Assembly (NCBI GenBank): GCA_028873695.1
Contig: JAPPNU010000062.1
Span: forward strand, 25,508 to 89,507
Direction of reading: 5' to 3'
Source: Gemmatimonadota bacterium
Lineage (GTDB): Bacteria > Latescibacterota > UBA2968 > GCA-2709665
Length of the DNA: 64,000 bases
Both the position numbers and the translations under genes were made by a program. The notes below the pieces were generated by a model, which saw only the letters and a program-made list of their open reading frames with translations, searched no databases and was not told the DNA's origin. Shown here one piece after another: positions 51,062-59,869 of this stretch. Every line of letters begins with the position of its first letter. The first letter of the stretch is position 1.

Positions 51062-53383
51062 ATGACCGGGGCACGAAAGGGCACGGACTGGAAATGGATG
51101 GTGTTGCTTCCGGCGGTCTCGGGCCTTGTCCTCGGCGCGGCGTTTCCGCCGCTGCCTCTTGGTTTTCTGTCTTACGTCGCGCTGGTCCCGCTGCTGGTCT
51201 CCGCGGAACGGCTGCGCGGACGGGCGGCCTTCGGCGCGGGTTTCGTCCAGGGGATTCTCTTCTACGGATCGACGCTTTATTGGATCGGGTCGATCACGCC
51301 GCCAGGCATGGCCGGGGCGGCGATTTACATGTCCCTCTTCCGTGGTCTGTTCCTGTGGACGTTCGCCCGCGTCGTCAGGCGGTACGGGTTGGCGGGGACG
51401 TGGTGCGCGCCCTTCCTCTGGGTCGGGTTCGAGTATCTCAACTCTCTGGGAGACATGGGTTTTCCCTGGGTGGTGCTGGGAAATTCGCAGACGGCCTATC
51501 TGTGGCTGATCCAGTATGCGGAAGTGACGGGCGTGTACGGGGTGTCGTTCTGGATTGTGCTTGTCAATCTGAGCATAATGATGCTCTGGAGGAACCGGGC
51601 GCGGCGCCGGGTGTGGGCAGCCGCATTGACCGTGCTTTTCGCGGGACCGGCGGCGAACGGGTATCTGGCGCTGAAGAACGATCCGGGCGAACAGGCCGTG
51701 GCGGTGGGCCTGGTCCAGCCGGATATGCCGCCGGTGGCCAAGGAATACCAGGGATTCGACTACAATTTCGGCAAACTGAAGCCGATGACCGCGGTAGCGG
51801 CGGGACAGGGAGCGCGGCTTGTCGTGTGGCCCGAGACGGCGGTCGGCTATCTGAAAGGGGAACTGTACCGGCGCCATCGCGAACGGGTGCAGGCCATGGC
51901 GGACTCGCTCGGCATCTACCTGTATACAGGCGCGTACAGACTGGAAGCCGGCGACCCCGTGAAGGTGTTCAACTCCTCTTTTCTGTTCGCGCCCGGAAAA
52001 GGGATTACCGGATACTACGACAAGACTCGCCTGGTGCCGTTCGGCGAACGGGCGCCGTTCCCGGAGATCCTTCCTTTTTTGCGAAGAATCCGGTTCACCG
52101 GCGGCGGATTCGTGGGCGGCAACTGGGATTCCGGAGAGACCCGAACGGTTTTCAACGGCCCCGACGCCAAATTCTCCGCGTTGATCTGTTACGATTCCGT
52201 CTTTCCGGGATTTGTCAGGTCATTTGTGGATCGGGGCGCTGAATTCCTGGTGATCATCACCAACGATGGCTGGTTTGGCCGGACCTCCGGACCCTTTCAG
52301 CATGCCGAGGCCGCGGTGTTTCGCGCCATCGAGAACCGGCGGGCCGTGGTACGCTGCGCGAACACGGGCGTTTCCACGTTTATCGACCCCTATGGTCGGA
52401 AGTCGGGGACAACGGGAATCTTCCATCCGGCGGTTCTGACGCAGGGGGTGACGCCGCGAACCGAAAAGACGTTTTACACGAGGAACGGAGACCTTTTCGC
52501 GCAGCTTTGCATGGTCCTGGGCGCGATTCTGGTGTTTACGGCTTTCCGCCGTCGCGCGGTGGATCCGGGCCATTCCATTCTGCCTCCCGACGCCGACGCG
52601 TCCGCTGAAACCGCGCCGGAACCGTCTTCGGCCCCTGACGACAGCGCGATGCCCTTCCTGGACCATCTGGAGGAACTCCGCTGGCGCCTGTTGAAGGGGC
52701 TGGCGGCCCTTGTTGCCGGCGCCGTGATCTGCGGGATATTTTCCGACAATATACTCGGGTGGCTCGTGTTGCCGGTCCGGGAGGCGACCCCGGTCATGAA
52801 GCTGCTGGGCGTGGCGCCTGTTGAGCCGCCTGTCAAGCTGATATATCTGAAACCGATGGGGATGTTTCTCGTTAAATTACAGATTGCCCTTGTCGGCGGC
52901 GCAGTCCTGGCGTTGCCGGTTCTTCTCTATCAGTTGTGGATCTTCGTCGCGCCGGGTCTGTTGACAACCGAGCGGCGGTACGTATCTTTCATCGTCTTTT
53001 CATCGTCGATCTGTTTTGTCCTGGGGGGCGCCATCGCGTATCTGAGCGTGGTGCCGCTGTCGTTTCGATTCCTGATTCTGATCGGCGAAGGGACCGGGGT
53101 CGACCCCCAGTTCGACATCGGCTTCTACATCGGCTTCGTGTTGAGGCTGCTGGTGGCTTTCGGCGTCGTTTTCGAGTTGCCGGTCGCGGCGTTCTTTCTG
53201 AGCCGGATCGGTCTGCTGACCGCTCAGCGGATGCGCCGGGGCAGGAGGTACGCCGTGGTGATCGGCTTCGTACTGGCGGCGCTGCTCACGCCGCCGGATC
53301 CGATCTCCCAGTTGATGATGGCGCTGCCGCTCGTGCTGCTCTACGAATTCAGCATCTGGGTGGCGCGGGTGGCCGGGAGATGA
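51062..53383 (+). CDS. Fusion of apolipoprotein N-acyltransferase and TatC
   Basis: A 773-residue integral membrane protein in one uninterrupted frame. Residues 1 to about 495 are Lnt: several N-terminal helices, then the nitrilase domain with the catalytic triad Glu258 (WPETAVGY), Lys321 (YDKTRLVPFGER) and Cys376 (ICYDSV). After a proline-rich linker (about 500-528) comes TatC: FLDHLEELRWRLL (conserved Glu537), six helices, FGVVFELPV with the second conserved Glu, and LLTPPDPISQL. Lnt N-acylates lipoproteins in the outer leaflet; TatC is the Tat receptor that exports folded proteins. The 51062 ATG is supported by GGAGGA, with a possible start at 51002. Confidence 0.88.
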   Translation: MTGARKGTDWKWMVLLPAVSGLVLGAAFPPLPLGFLSYVALVPLLVSAERLRGRAAFGAGFVQGILFYGSTLYWIGSITPPGMAGAAIYMSLFRGLFLWTFARVVRRYGLAGTWCAPFLWVGFEYLNSLGDMGFPWVVLGNSQTAYLWLIQYAEVTGVYGVSFWIVLVNLSIMMLWRNRARRRVWAAALTVLFAGPAANGYLALKNDPGEQAVAVGLVQPDMPPVAKEYQGFDYNFGKLKPMTAVAAGQGARLVVWPETAVGYLKGELYRRHRERVQAMADSLGIYLYTGAYRLEAGDPVKVFNSSFLFAPGKGITGYYDKTRLVPFGERAPFPEILPFLRRIRFTGGGFVGGNWDSGETRTVFNGPDAKFSALICYDSVFPGFVRSFVDRGAEFLVIITNDGWFGRTSGPFQHAEAAVFRAIENRRAVVRCANTGVSTFIDPYGRKSGTTGIFHPAVLTQGVTPRTEKTFYTRNGDLFAQLCMVLGAILVFTAFRRRAVDPGHSILPPDADASAETAPEPSSAPDDSAMPFLDHLEELRWRLLKGLAALVAGAVICGIFSDNILGWLVLPVREATPVMKLLGVAPVEPPVKLIYLKPMGMFLVKLQIALVGGAVLALPVLLYQLWIFVAPGLLTTERRYVSFIVFSSSICFVLGGAIAYLSVVPLSFRFLILIGEGTGVDPQFDIGFYIGFVLRLLVAFGVVFELPVAAFFLSRIGLLTAQRMRRGRRYAVVIGFVLAALLTPPDPISQLMMALPLVLLYEFSIWVARVAGR

Positions 53384-53470
53384 GCGGCGCGTTCGGCAAC
53401 GGCGGTCCGGACCCCGCCGTACGGTCTGATTACCGAGCTTCCGCACTAAACTGAAAAAGGATTGTTTTGT

Positions 53471-54448
53471 ATGAGTATAACGGTTGCGGTCGGCGTTCTG
53501 GCGGTGTGTTTCGTGGTGCTTTCCAAATGCGCGTCGTGGTTCGTGGACGGAGCGGTGGGAATCGCCGAATACCTGAACGTGCCGAAGATGCTGATCGGCA
53601 TCGTGCTGGTGAGCATGGCGACGACCTCACCCGAACTGGCCGTTTCCGTGCTTGCCGCACTCGAGGGTCATCCCGAGATGGCGCTGGGCAATGCCATCGG
53701 GTCGGTGATTGTGGACGACGGCGTCGCGCTGGCGCTGGGCGTCCTCGTGGCCGGGTCGCCGATCCTCATCAATCCATATTTGCTGCGGACGACGGGGCTC
53801 TTTCTGATTGTCGTGGACCTGGCGGCTTACGCGATGGCGTTCGATGGGACGCTGGATCGGATCGAGGGCTGCGTGCTGCTCCTTCTCTTCGTGGCGTACA
53901 CGGTCTTTACTTATATGACGCGCCGTCGTTCGTCCGAGGCCGAGGGGCATCGGATGGAGGAACTGAAGGAGATCGAGGCTTCCATTGAAGGGCGAGGTCT
54001 CGGGACATTGATGCTCTGGTTCGGCGTTGGACTGGTGGGGGTGCTGATCTCCAGTCATTTTATCGTTGAATCCGCCGTGGTCATCGCCAAGGCATTGGAC
54101 GTCAGCGAAGCGGTGATTGCGCTTACCGTGATCGCCATCGGCACGTCGTTGCCGGAAATCGCGACCGGCGTGACGGCCGCCAGGCGAGGGCATGGCGAGA
54201 TCGTGGTCGGCAACATCCTGGGCGCCGATATCCTGAATATCTGCTGGATCGCCGGCGCGTCCGCGGTGGTCAATCCACTCGTGGTGACGCAAAAAGTAAT
54301 CCATTTTTCATTTCCAGCGATGCTGGTGATCGTTTTTGCGATGCTTCTCATGATGCGCACGGGCCATCGCCTGACCCGGATCGAAGGCCTTGTGCTGCTG
54401 GGATTCTACGGGGTGTACCTGGCGTTGACGGGGATTTTGTTCTTATAG
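53471..54448 (+). CDS. Sodium/calcium exchanger family membrane protein
   Basis: A 325-residue cation/Ca2+ exchanger of the YrbG/NCX family with two inverted alpha repeats. The first holds VSMATTSPELAVSVLAAL near residue 43 and GNAIGSVIVDDG near 73; the second holds AIGTSLPEIATGVTAARRG near 213 and VGNILGADILNI near 240. The paired Glu (SPE) line the transport site. ATG 53471 follows AAGGA by about 10 nt. It begins 87 bp after lnt-tatC and ends 9 bp before the RmlB-like gene, so the genes may be co-transcribed. Confidence 0.88.
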   Translation: MSITVAVGVLAVCFVVLSKCASWFVDGAVGIAEYLNVPKMLIGIVLVSMATTSPELAVSVLAALEGHPEMALGNAIGSVIVDDGVALALGVLVAGSPILINPYLLRTTGLFLIVVDLAAYAMAFDGTLDRIEGCVLLLLFVAYTVFTYMTRRRSSEAEGHRMEELKEIEASIEGRGLGTLMLWFGVGLVGVLISSHFIVESAVVIAKALDVSEAVIALTVIAIGTSLPEIATGVTAARRGHGEIVVGNILGADILNICWIAGASAVVNPLVVTQKVIHFSFPAMLVIVFAMLLMMRTGHRLTRIEGLVLLGFYGVYLALTGILFL

Positions 54449-54457
54449 GGGACCAAT

Positions 54458-55492
54458 ATGGGCGGGATATTCGTGACGGGCGGGGCAGGGTTCATCGGCT
54501 CTAACTTCATCCGGTACTGGCTGTCCAGATACCCGGACGACACCGTCATCAACTACGATTTGCTCACGTACGCGGGGAATCCGGAAAACCTGGCGGACGT
54601 GGCCGGAACCTGTGCCGGCAGGTACGAATTCGTTCAGGGCGATATCGGCGACTACGGGCTGACGCGGGATCTTCTCGAACAGCACAGACCGGACTGCGTT
54701 GTGAACTTCGCCGCAGAGTCGCACAACAGCCGCGCTGTGGTCAATCCCGATGTCTTCTTCGAGACGAATGTGCTGGGGACCCAGCGGCTCCTGCAGGCGG
54801 CGCACGACGCCGGCGTGCCCAGGTTCCACCATATCTCCACCTGCGAGGTCTACGGAGACCTGCCGCTGGATTCGGAGGCGAGTTTTTCGGAGACCGACCC
54901 CTATCAACCGCGCACGCCGTACAACGCGTCGAAAGCAGCGGCCGACCTGGCGGTCAGGGCCTACCATCTCACGTTCGGGCTGCCGGTGACGATTTCCAAC
55001 TGCGCCAACAACTACGGGCCGTATCAGTTCCCGGAGAAGGTAGTCCCGCTGTTCGTCACACAGTTGCTTGACGGAAAGAAGATGACGCTCTACGAAAGCA
55101 GCCGGAACAAACGGGAGTGGCTGCACGTTGTGGACCACTGCCAGGCGATTGACCTGATCCTGAAGCGGGGAGAGATCGGGGAGACGTACAACGTCGGGAG
55201 CGGCGTTGAAGTGGACGTCGAGACGATCGCGGATACCATTCTGGATGTACTGGGACTGGACGGATCCCGCAAAGTCTACGTTCCGGACCGCCCCGGACAC
55301 GACCGCAGATACCTGCTGGATTCGAACAAGCTGCGCACGCGACTCGGATGGCGTCCCCGGATCCCGTTTGAACGCGGTTTCAAGGAAACTGTGCTATGGT
55401 ACACAGATAACCGGGCCTGGTGGGAACCCCTGCTGAAACGCCTGGACGTGGACGAGGAAGGCTGGAATCAGGCATCGACCACCCGGTCGTGA
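54458..55492 (+). CDS. rmlB: dTDP-glucose 4,6-dehydratase (RmlB-like), Asp-to-Cys at catalytic site
   Basis: A 344-residue extended SDR: FVTGGAGFIGSNF for NAD, NFAAESHNSR near residue 85, catalytic Tyr and Lys in YNASKAA near 160, and NNYGPYQFPEK typical of RmlB. Canonical RmlB has a T-D-E triad in STDEVYG; this protein has STCEVYG near 128, with Cys (TGC) in place of the Asp that assists dehydration. The Thr and Glu are present. It would make dTDP-4-keto-6-deoxyglucose for rhamnose-containing polysaccharide, together with the next gene; rmlA and rmlD are not seen here. Confidence 0.85.
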   Translation: MGGIFVTGGAGFIGSNFIRYWLSRYPDDTVINYDLLTYAGNPENLADVAGTCAGRYEFVQGDIGDYGLTRDLLEQHRPDCVVNFAAESHNSRAVVNPDVFFETNVLGTQRLLQAAHDAGVPRFHHISTCEVYGDLPLDSEASFSETDPYQPRTPYNASKAAADLAVRAYHLTFGLPVTISNCANNYGPYQFPEKVVPLFVTQLLDGKKMTLYESSRNKREWLHVVDHCQAIDLILKRGEIGETYNVGSGVEVDVETIADTILDVLGLDGSRKVYVPDRPGHDRRYLLDSNKLRTRLGWRPRIPFERGFKETVLWYTDNRAWWEPLLKRLDVDEEGWNQASTTRS

Positions 55493-55529
55493 ACCATGAA
55501 GCGCGAACTTCCCATGGAAAGGAAACTGG

Positions 55530-56120
55530 ATGCCGTTCCGGTTCCAAAGACTGGGCATCCCCGGACTCATTCTGGTTGAACCCCGGGTCTTCGAGGACAG
55601 TCGCGGTTTTCTGATGGAGTCCTACAGGAAGTCGGATTTCGAGGCCAACGGGATTGCCGCCGAGTTCGTACAGGACATCCACTCCCATTCGGTAGGGGGC
55701 GTTCTGAGGGGACTGCACTACCAGTTGAATCCGAGCGCGCAGGCCAAGCTGGTGCGGGTCGTGAAGGGCGAGGTGTTCGACGTTGCCGTGGATATCCGAC
55801 GGAATGCGCCCACCTTCGGACAGTGGGAAGGGGTTGTGCTTTCGGAAGGCAATTTCAGGATGTTCTACGTTCCGGAGGGGTTTGCGCACGGGTTCTGCGT
55901 GCTGAGCGACGAGGCCGAATTCGTCTACAAGGTCACGGCGGAGTTTGCGCCGGACCTGGACCGGGGCATCCTGTGGAACGATCCGGCAGTCGGCGTCGAA
56001 TGGCCGGTTTCCAATCCGATCCTGTCAGGGAAGGACCTGGAACTCCCTGCGCTCGCCGACGCCGAAAATAACTTCGTCTACGATCCGGGCGACGGGTGTG
56101 TGAAAGGGAAGCCGGAATGA
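55530..56120 (+). CDS. rmlC: dTDP-4-dehydrorhamnose 3,5-epimerase
   Basis: A 196-residue RmlC. Characteristic parts are PGLILVEPRVFEDSRGFLMESY, the catalytic His in VLRGLHYQLNPSAQ near residue 62, KGEVFDVAVDIR near 80, VPEGFAHGF with the conserved His near 117, and the catalytic Tyr in EFVYKVT near 131. It converts dTDP-4-keto-6-deoxyglucose to the rhamno form and follows rmlB by 37 bp. Confidence 0.92.
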   Translation: MPFRFQRLGIPGLILVEPRVFEDSRGFLMESYRKSDFEANGIAAEFVQDIHSHSVGGVLRGLHYQLNPSAQAKLVRVVKGEVFDVAVDIRRNAPTFGQWEGVVLSEGNFRMFYVPEGFAHGFCVLSDEAEFVYKVTAEFAPDLDRGILWNDPAVGVEWPVSNPILSGKDLELPALADAENNFVYDPGDGCVKGKPE

Positions 56121-56136
56121 CTGACCCGGATCGATA

Positions 56137-56778
56137 TCACCCTAGCGGACCGCCGCCGCCGAAGAGGTCTTCCCCTTCTTCGGCGGTTTCTTCTTTGTTC
56201 GAAATGCCCCAGATCAGGCCGTGGGGATCCAGTTCGTTCAGAGGGGGGCTGTCGTAGTCCGGCTGCAGTTCGCTGCCGCAGATGGGGCAGCAGGCGTACG
56301 AGGGGTGGTACAGGACGCCGTTGTTGCAGGACTTGCATGACTTCACCAGCGTATCCAGCTTTTCGCCGCAGCGTACGCAGTGTTGAAAGTATCCGTCGTA
56401 GGGCGTGTTCTTCCCGCAGGACGGGCAGTTCACAACGTCGTGCAGGCCCAGCTTTTCCGCAGGAGGCTGCTCGAGCGAGATCGCCTGCCGGTCCGGTACG
56501 GAAACGTATTCGGCCCGGAACGTCTGAAATTTCTCGCGGATCTGGCTGGTTTGGACGCCCAGGTATTTTTCCGAAATCGTGATGGTGAAGACGAGGTTGG
56601 GCGAGATTCCCAGGAAATGGATGAGGTCGCGGGTGTTCCAGTCCCGCTGCTCGACGATGGTGGCCTGGTGGGTCTCGCACAGGCTGAGAAAGTCCTGGAT
56701 CTTTTTTCGGTTTTCCCGCCGGCGACTGCTGTCTTCCCGTTCAAATTCGTACAGGGTGCCGAAGTCGATGCGGATCAT
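56137..56778 (-). CDS. Unknown protein with two zinc ribbons, coupled to uvrA
   Basis: A 213-residue protein not recognised as a named family. The N-terminal 110 residues are mixed alpha/beta. Then come two zinc ribbons: CPSC (118-121) with CVRC (134-137), and CKSC (148-151) with CPIC (163-166). An acidic, glycine-rich tail follows (ETAEEGEDLFGGGG). Its ATG overlaps the TGA of uvrA by four bases (ATGA), a strong sign of translational coupling, so a link to DNA repair is possible but unproven. Confidence 0.65.
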   Translation of the reverse strand: MIRIDFGTLYEFEREDSSRRRENRKKIQDFLSLCETHQATIVEQRDWNTRDLIHFLGISPNLVFTITISEKYLGVQTSQIREKFQTFRAEYVSVPDRQAISLEQPPAEKLGLHDVVNCPSCGKNTPYDGYFQHCVRCGEKLDTLVKSCKSCNNGVLYHPSYACCPICGSELQPDYDSPPLNELDPHGLIWGISNKEETAEEGEDLFGGGGPLG

Positions 56779-59546
56779 GATTCGATCACCTCTTTAAGAA
56801 AACGGCCCGTGTGGGAGGACGGCGCCGCGGAAATGCGTTCCGGGGTTCCCTCGGCAACAATCCTGCCGCCGGAATCGCCGCCGTCCGGGCCGAGGTCGAC
56901 AATCCAGTCCGCCCGTTTAACCACGTCCAGGTTGTGTTCGATAACAACGACGGAGTTGCCCCTGTCCACGAGCCGGTCGAGAACGGAAATGAGCGACCGG
57001 ATGTCCTCGAAGTGCAGCCCGGTTGTCGGTTCGTCCAGAATATACATCGTTTTCCCCGTTGCCACACGCGAAAGTTCAGCGGCCAGTTTTATGCGCTGCG
57101 CTTCACCCCCGGAGAGGGCGGTTGCCGACTGGCCAAGCCGGATATATCCCAGACCGACCTCCGCAAGCGTCTTCAGTTTCCGGCTTGCGCCCGGAATATC
57201 CCTGAAAAAGGTAAGCGCCTTCTCCGCCGTCATATTCAGAACGTCGGCGATCGTACAGCCCTTGTAACGGATTTCAAGGGTTTCCCTGTTGTACCTGCTG
57301 CCGCCGCAGGCCTCGCAGGTCACGTAGACGTCGGGAAGGAAGTGCATTTCGATCCGTGTGAGCCCGTCGCCCTGGCAGGGCTCGCAGCGGCCGCCCTTCA
57401 GATTGAAGCTGAATCGACCCGGTGTATAGCCGCGGACCCTGGATTCCGGCAACTGTGCGTAGAGATCGCGGACGTCCGAGAAGAGGTCGGTGTAGGTGGC
57501 CGGGTTCGACCTGGGTGTGCGGCCGATGGGCGCCTGATCGATACGAATGATCTTGTCGATTTGCGACATGCCCTCGATACCGTCGTGCGCGAGGGGCTCG
57601 GCGGAGGCGTTGTGCAGCGTGTTTGCCAGTGCCGCGTAAAGCGTCCCGTTGATCAGCGTACTCTTGCCCGACCCGGAAACGCCGGTGACGCAGACGAGAA
57701 CGCCCAGCGGGAGAGAAACGTCAATGGACTTGAGATTGTGACCTCGCGCCCCCTTCAATACGATCCGGCCGGTGGGTTTCCGTCTGTCGGGAGGCGGGGG
57801 GATGGTCCTCCGTCCGGACAGATACGCGCCCGTGAGGCATTCACCGGCGGCCATTATGTCCCGCGCCGTGCCTTCGGCCATCAATTCGCCGCCCCGCTCG
57901 CCCGCTCCCGGACCGAGGTCGATCAGATGGTCCGCGGCCAGCATGGTCTCCCGGTCGTGCTCCACCACCAGAACGGTATTGCCGTGGTTGCGGAGCCTTT
58001 CGAGCGTACGGATCAGCTTGCGATTGTCCCGGGGGTGTAAACCGACGCTGGGTTCGTCCAGGACGTAGAGCACTCCGGACAGGCGGGCGCCGATCTGCGT
58101 GGCCATGCGGATCCGCTGTGTTTCGCCGCCCGAGAGCGAGGCGACGTTTCTTTCCAGGGTGAGGTAGCCCACGCCCACGTCCCTCAGGAAAACAAGCCGG
58201 TTGCGGATTTCGAGAAGAATGGGGTCGGCGACGTCCGGAGGTCGAAGCCTGCCCTCGAGGCCTTCCATGAAATCGATGGCTTCATCGACGCTCAGGGCAG
58301 AGACCTGCGCGATGTTCATGCCCTCGATCCTGACCGCGAGGGCCTCCGTGCGCAATCTGGCGCCGCCGCAGCCGGAACAGTCGACGGTTCGGGCGTACGG
58401 ATCCCGCCTCGACCCCGAGTCTTCCGCCCCGGCATCCGCAAGCCGTTTTTGCAGGGTAGGGATCACGCCCTCGAAGCCGAGGGAACGATCGCCCGACAGA
58501 ATGGCCGCCTTCGCCTCGGGCGACAGGGACGTGAACGGCGCAGCGGGATCGAGACGATACCGCTGTGCAAGGCGCCGGAGCAGTTCGAGTGTCGCACGGC
58601 CCTTGGGCACGCCCCAGGGCGCGATGGCGCCCTCGGCGATGGATCGGCGCGGGTCCGGAACGACGCTGTCGGGGTCGATATCGGTCCTCACGCCCATTCC
58701 GTTACAGGCAGGACACGCGCCGTGCGGACTGTTGAACGAGAACAGACGGGGAGACGGTTCCACAAAGCCGACGTCGCAGTCTCTGCAGATCAGCCGGGTG
58801 GAAAAGTGCAACTCGCGGCCTTCGAGGATATCCAGGACGACCATACCGTCGGAAAGGGAAAGGGCGGTTTCCAGCGAGTCGGCCAGCCGGCGTTCTATCT
58901 TCGGGCGGACGACCAGACGGTCGACAACCGCGTCGATGGTGTGCGGTTTCGTTGGATCCAGGCGAATCTCTTCGTCCAGGGCACGTTCGTCTCCGTCGAT
59001 TCGCACGCGCACGTATCCGTCGCGCCGCAGGCGTTCCAGTTCCTGATCGAAACGACCCTTTCGTTCTCGAATCCGCGGCGCCAGAATCCGCAAACGCGCG
59101 CCATCGGGCAGGGCAAGCACGGTGTCGACGATCTCGCCCACGGTCCGGGATGCAAGGCGTTTACCGCAGTTGGGGCAATGCGGCACACCGGCACGCGCGA
59201 AGAGGATTCTGAGATGGTCGTGGATTTCCGTAAGGGTCCCAACGGTCGACCTTGCGCTTCCCGTGGCCCTGCGTTGTTGAATCGCCACGGCGGGGGAGAG
59301 GCCGTCGATGCTGTCCACGTCCGGTCTTTCCATCACCTCCAGGAACCGTCGCGCGTGGGCGGACATCGCCTCGACGTACCTGCGCTGTCCTTCAGCGTAG
59401 ATGGTGTCGAACGCAAGCGAGGATTTCCCTGAGCCGGACGGTCCCGTGATGACCACGAACCGGTTCTTGGGTACGTCGAGATCGAGGTCCCGCAGGTTAT
59501 GCTGGCGGGCGCCCCGAATGCGGATCGCTTCGTTGGCGGGTGGCAT
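56775..59546 (-). CDS. uvrA: Excinuclease ABC subunit A
   Basis: A 923-residue UvrA, the damage-sensing ATPase dimer of nucleotide excision repair. Walker A motifs are GPSGSGKSSLA near residue 35 and GVSGSGKSTL near 635, with LSGGETQRI and LSGGEAQRI signatures and the Walker B motifs YVLDEPSVGLHP and YILDEPTTGLHF. Zinc-binding cysteines are at CPNCGKR near 124, CRDCDV and CPACNGMG near 265, and CEPCQGDG plus CEACGG near 735. The ATG at 59546 gives MPPANEAIRIRGARQHNL, the usual start; the upstream Shine-Dalgarno is weak. Confidence 0.96.
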   Translation of the reverse strand: MPPANEAIRIRGARQHNLRDLDLDVPKNRFVVITGPSGSGKSSLAFDTIYAEGQRRYVEAMSAHARRFLEVMERPDVDSIDGLSPAVAIQQRRATGSARSTVGTLTEIHDHLRILFARAGVPHCPNCGKRLASRTVGEIVDTVLALPDGARLRILAPRIRERKGRFDQELERLRRDGYVRVRIDGDERALDEEIRLDPTKPHTIDAVVDRLVVRPKIERRLADSLETALSLSDGMVVLDILEGRELHFSTRLICRDCDVGFVEPSPRLFSFNSPHGACPACNGMGVRTDIDPDSVVPDPRRSIAEGAIAPWGVPKGRATLELLRRLAQRYRLDPAAPFTSLSPEAKAAILSGDRSLGFEGVIPTLQKRLADAGAEDSGSRRDPYARTVDCSGCGGARLRTEALAVRIEGMNIAQVSALSVDEAIDFMEGLEGRLRPPDVADPILLEIRNRLVFLRDVGVGYLTLERNVASLSGGETQRIRMATQIGARLSGVLYVLDEPSVGLHPRDNRKLIRTLERLRNHGNTVLVVEHDRETMLAADHLIDLGPGAGERGGELMAEGTARDIMAAGECLTGAYLSGRRTIPPPPDRRKPTGRIVLKGARGHNLKSIDVSLPLGVLVCVTGVSGSGKSTLINGTLYAALANTLHNASAEPLAHDGIEGMSQIDKIIRIDQAPIGRTPRSNPATYTDLFSDVRDLYAQLPESRVRGYTPGRFSFNLKGGRCEPCQGDGLTRIEMHFLPDVYVTCEACGGSRYNRETLEIRYKGCTIADVLNMTAEKALTFFRDIPGASRKLKTLAEVGLGYIRLGQSATALSGGEAQRIKLAAELSRVATGKTMYILDEPTTGLHFEDIRSLISVLDRLVDRGNSVVVIEHNLDVVKRADWIVDLGPDGGDSGGRIVAEGTPERISAAPSSHTGRFLKEVIES

Positions 59547-59745
59547 GCAGGATCGGGGAGGCGAAACCGCGATCGGATGACCGGGGCTCCGGATGGCGCT
59601 TCAGAGAGGACTCGGACCCCCAACCGTCCGGTCCGAAGCCGGATGTGAACGAGTGCCGCAAATACATCGCAAGAAATATACGTTGCGCGGGCCGGGTCGC
59701 AAGCCCAAAAATCGCCACTTGACATTGCCGGTCAAAATCCGAAAA

Positions 59746-59820
59746 TTAAGCAGTCCGTTGAGAAAGTCGCTCTGCAGGCCGCAGCCCGGATGGACTTCCT
59801 TACCGGGCTGTTAAGGGCTG
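59746..59820 (+). repeat. Family E palindromic repeat, copy 2
   Basis: A 75-bp short copy of the element at 20827-20938: TTAAGCAGTCCGTTGAGAAA, then GTCGCTCTGCAG, then GCCCGGATGGAC and CCGGGCTGTTAAGGGC. It lies about 45 bp upstream of hemL. The rest of the 320-bp gap between uvrA and hemL contains only a TTGACA at 59719-59724 with a weak -10. Confidence 0.6.
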
Positions 59821-59869
59821 GTGTGCAACATCGGAAGATTCCAAAGCCGCCATATAAAGGAGGGTATAC

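Noticed and set aside
52560-52650. Frameshift or misassembly explaining the Lnt-TatC fusion
   Set aside because: The frame is open through a proline- and alanine-rich linker with no homopolymer run or repeated sequence, so an error is not indicated; read data would settle it.
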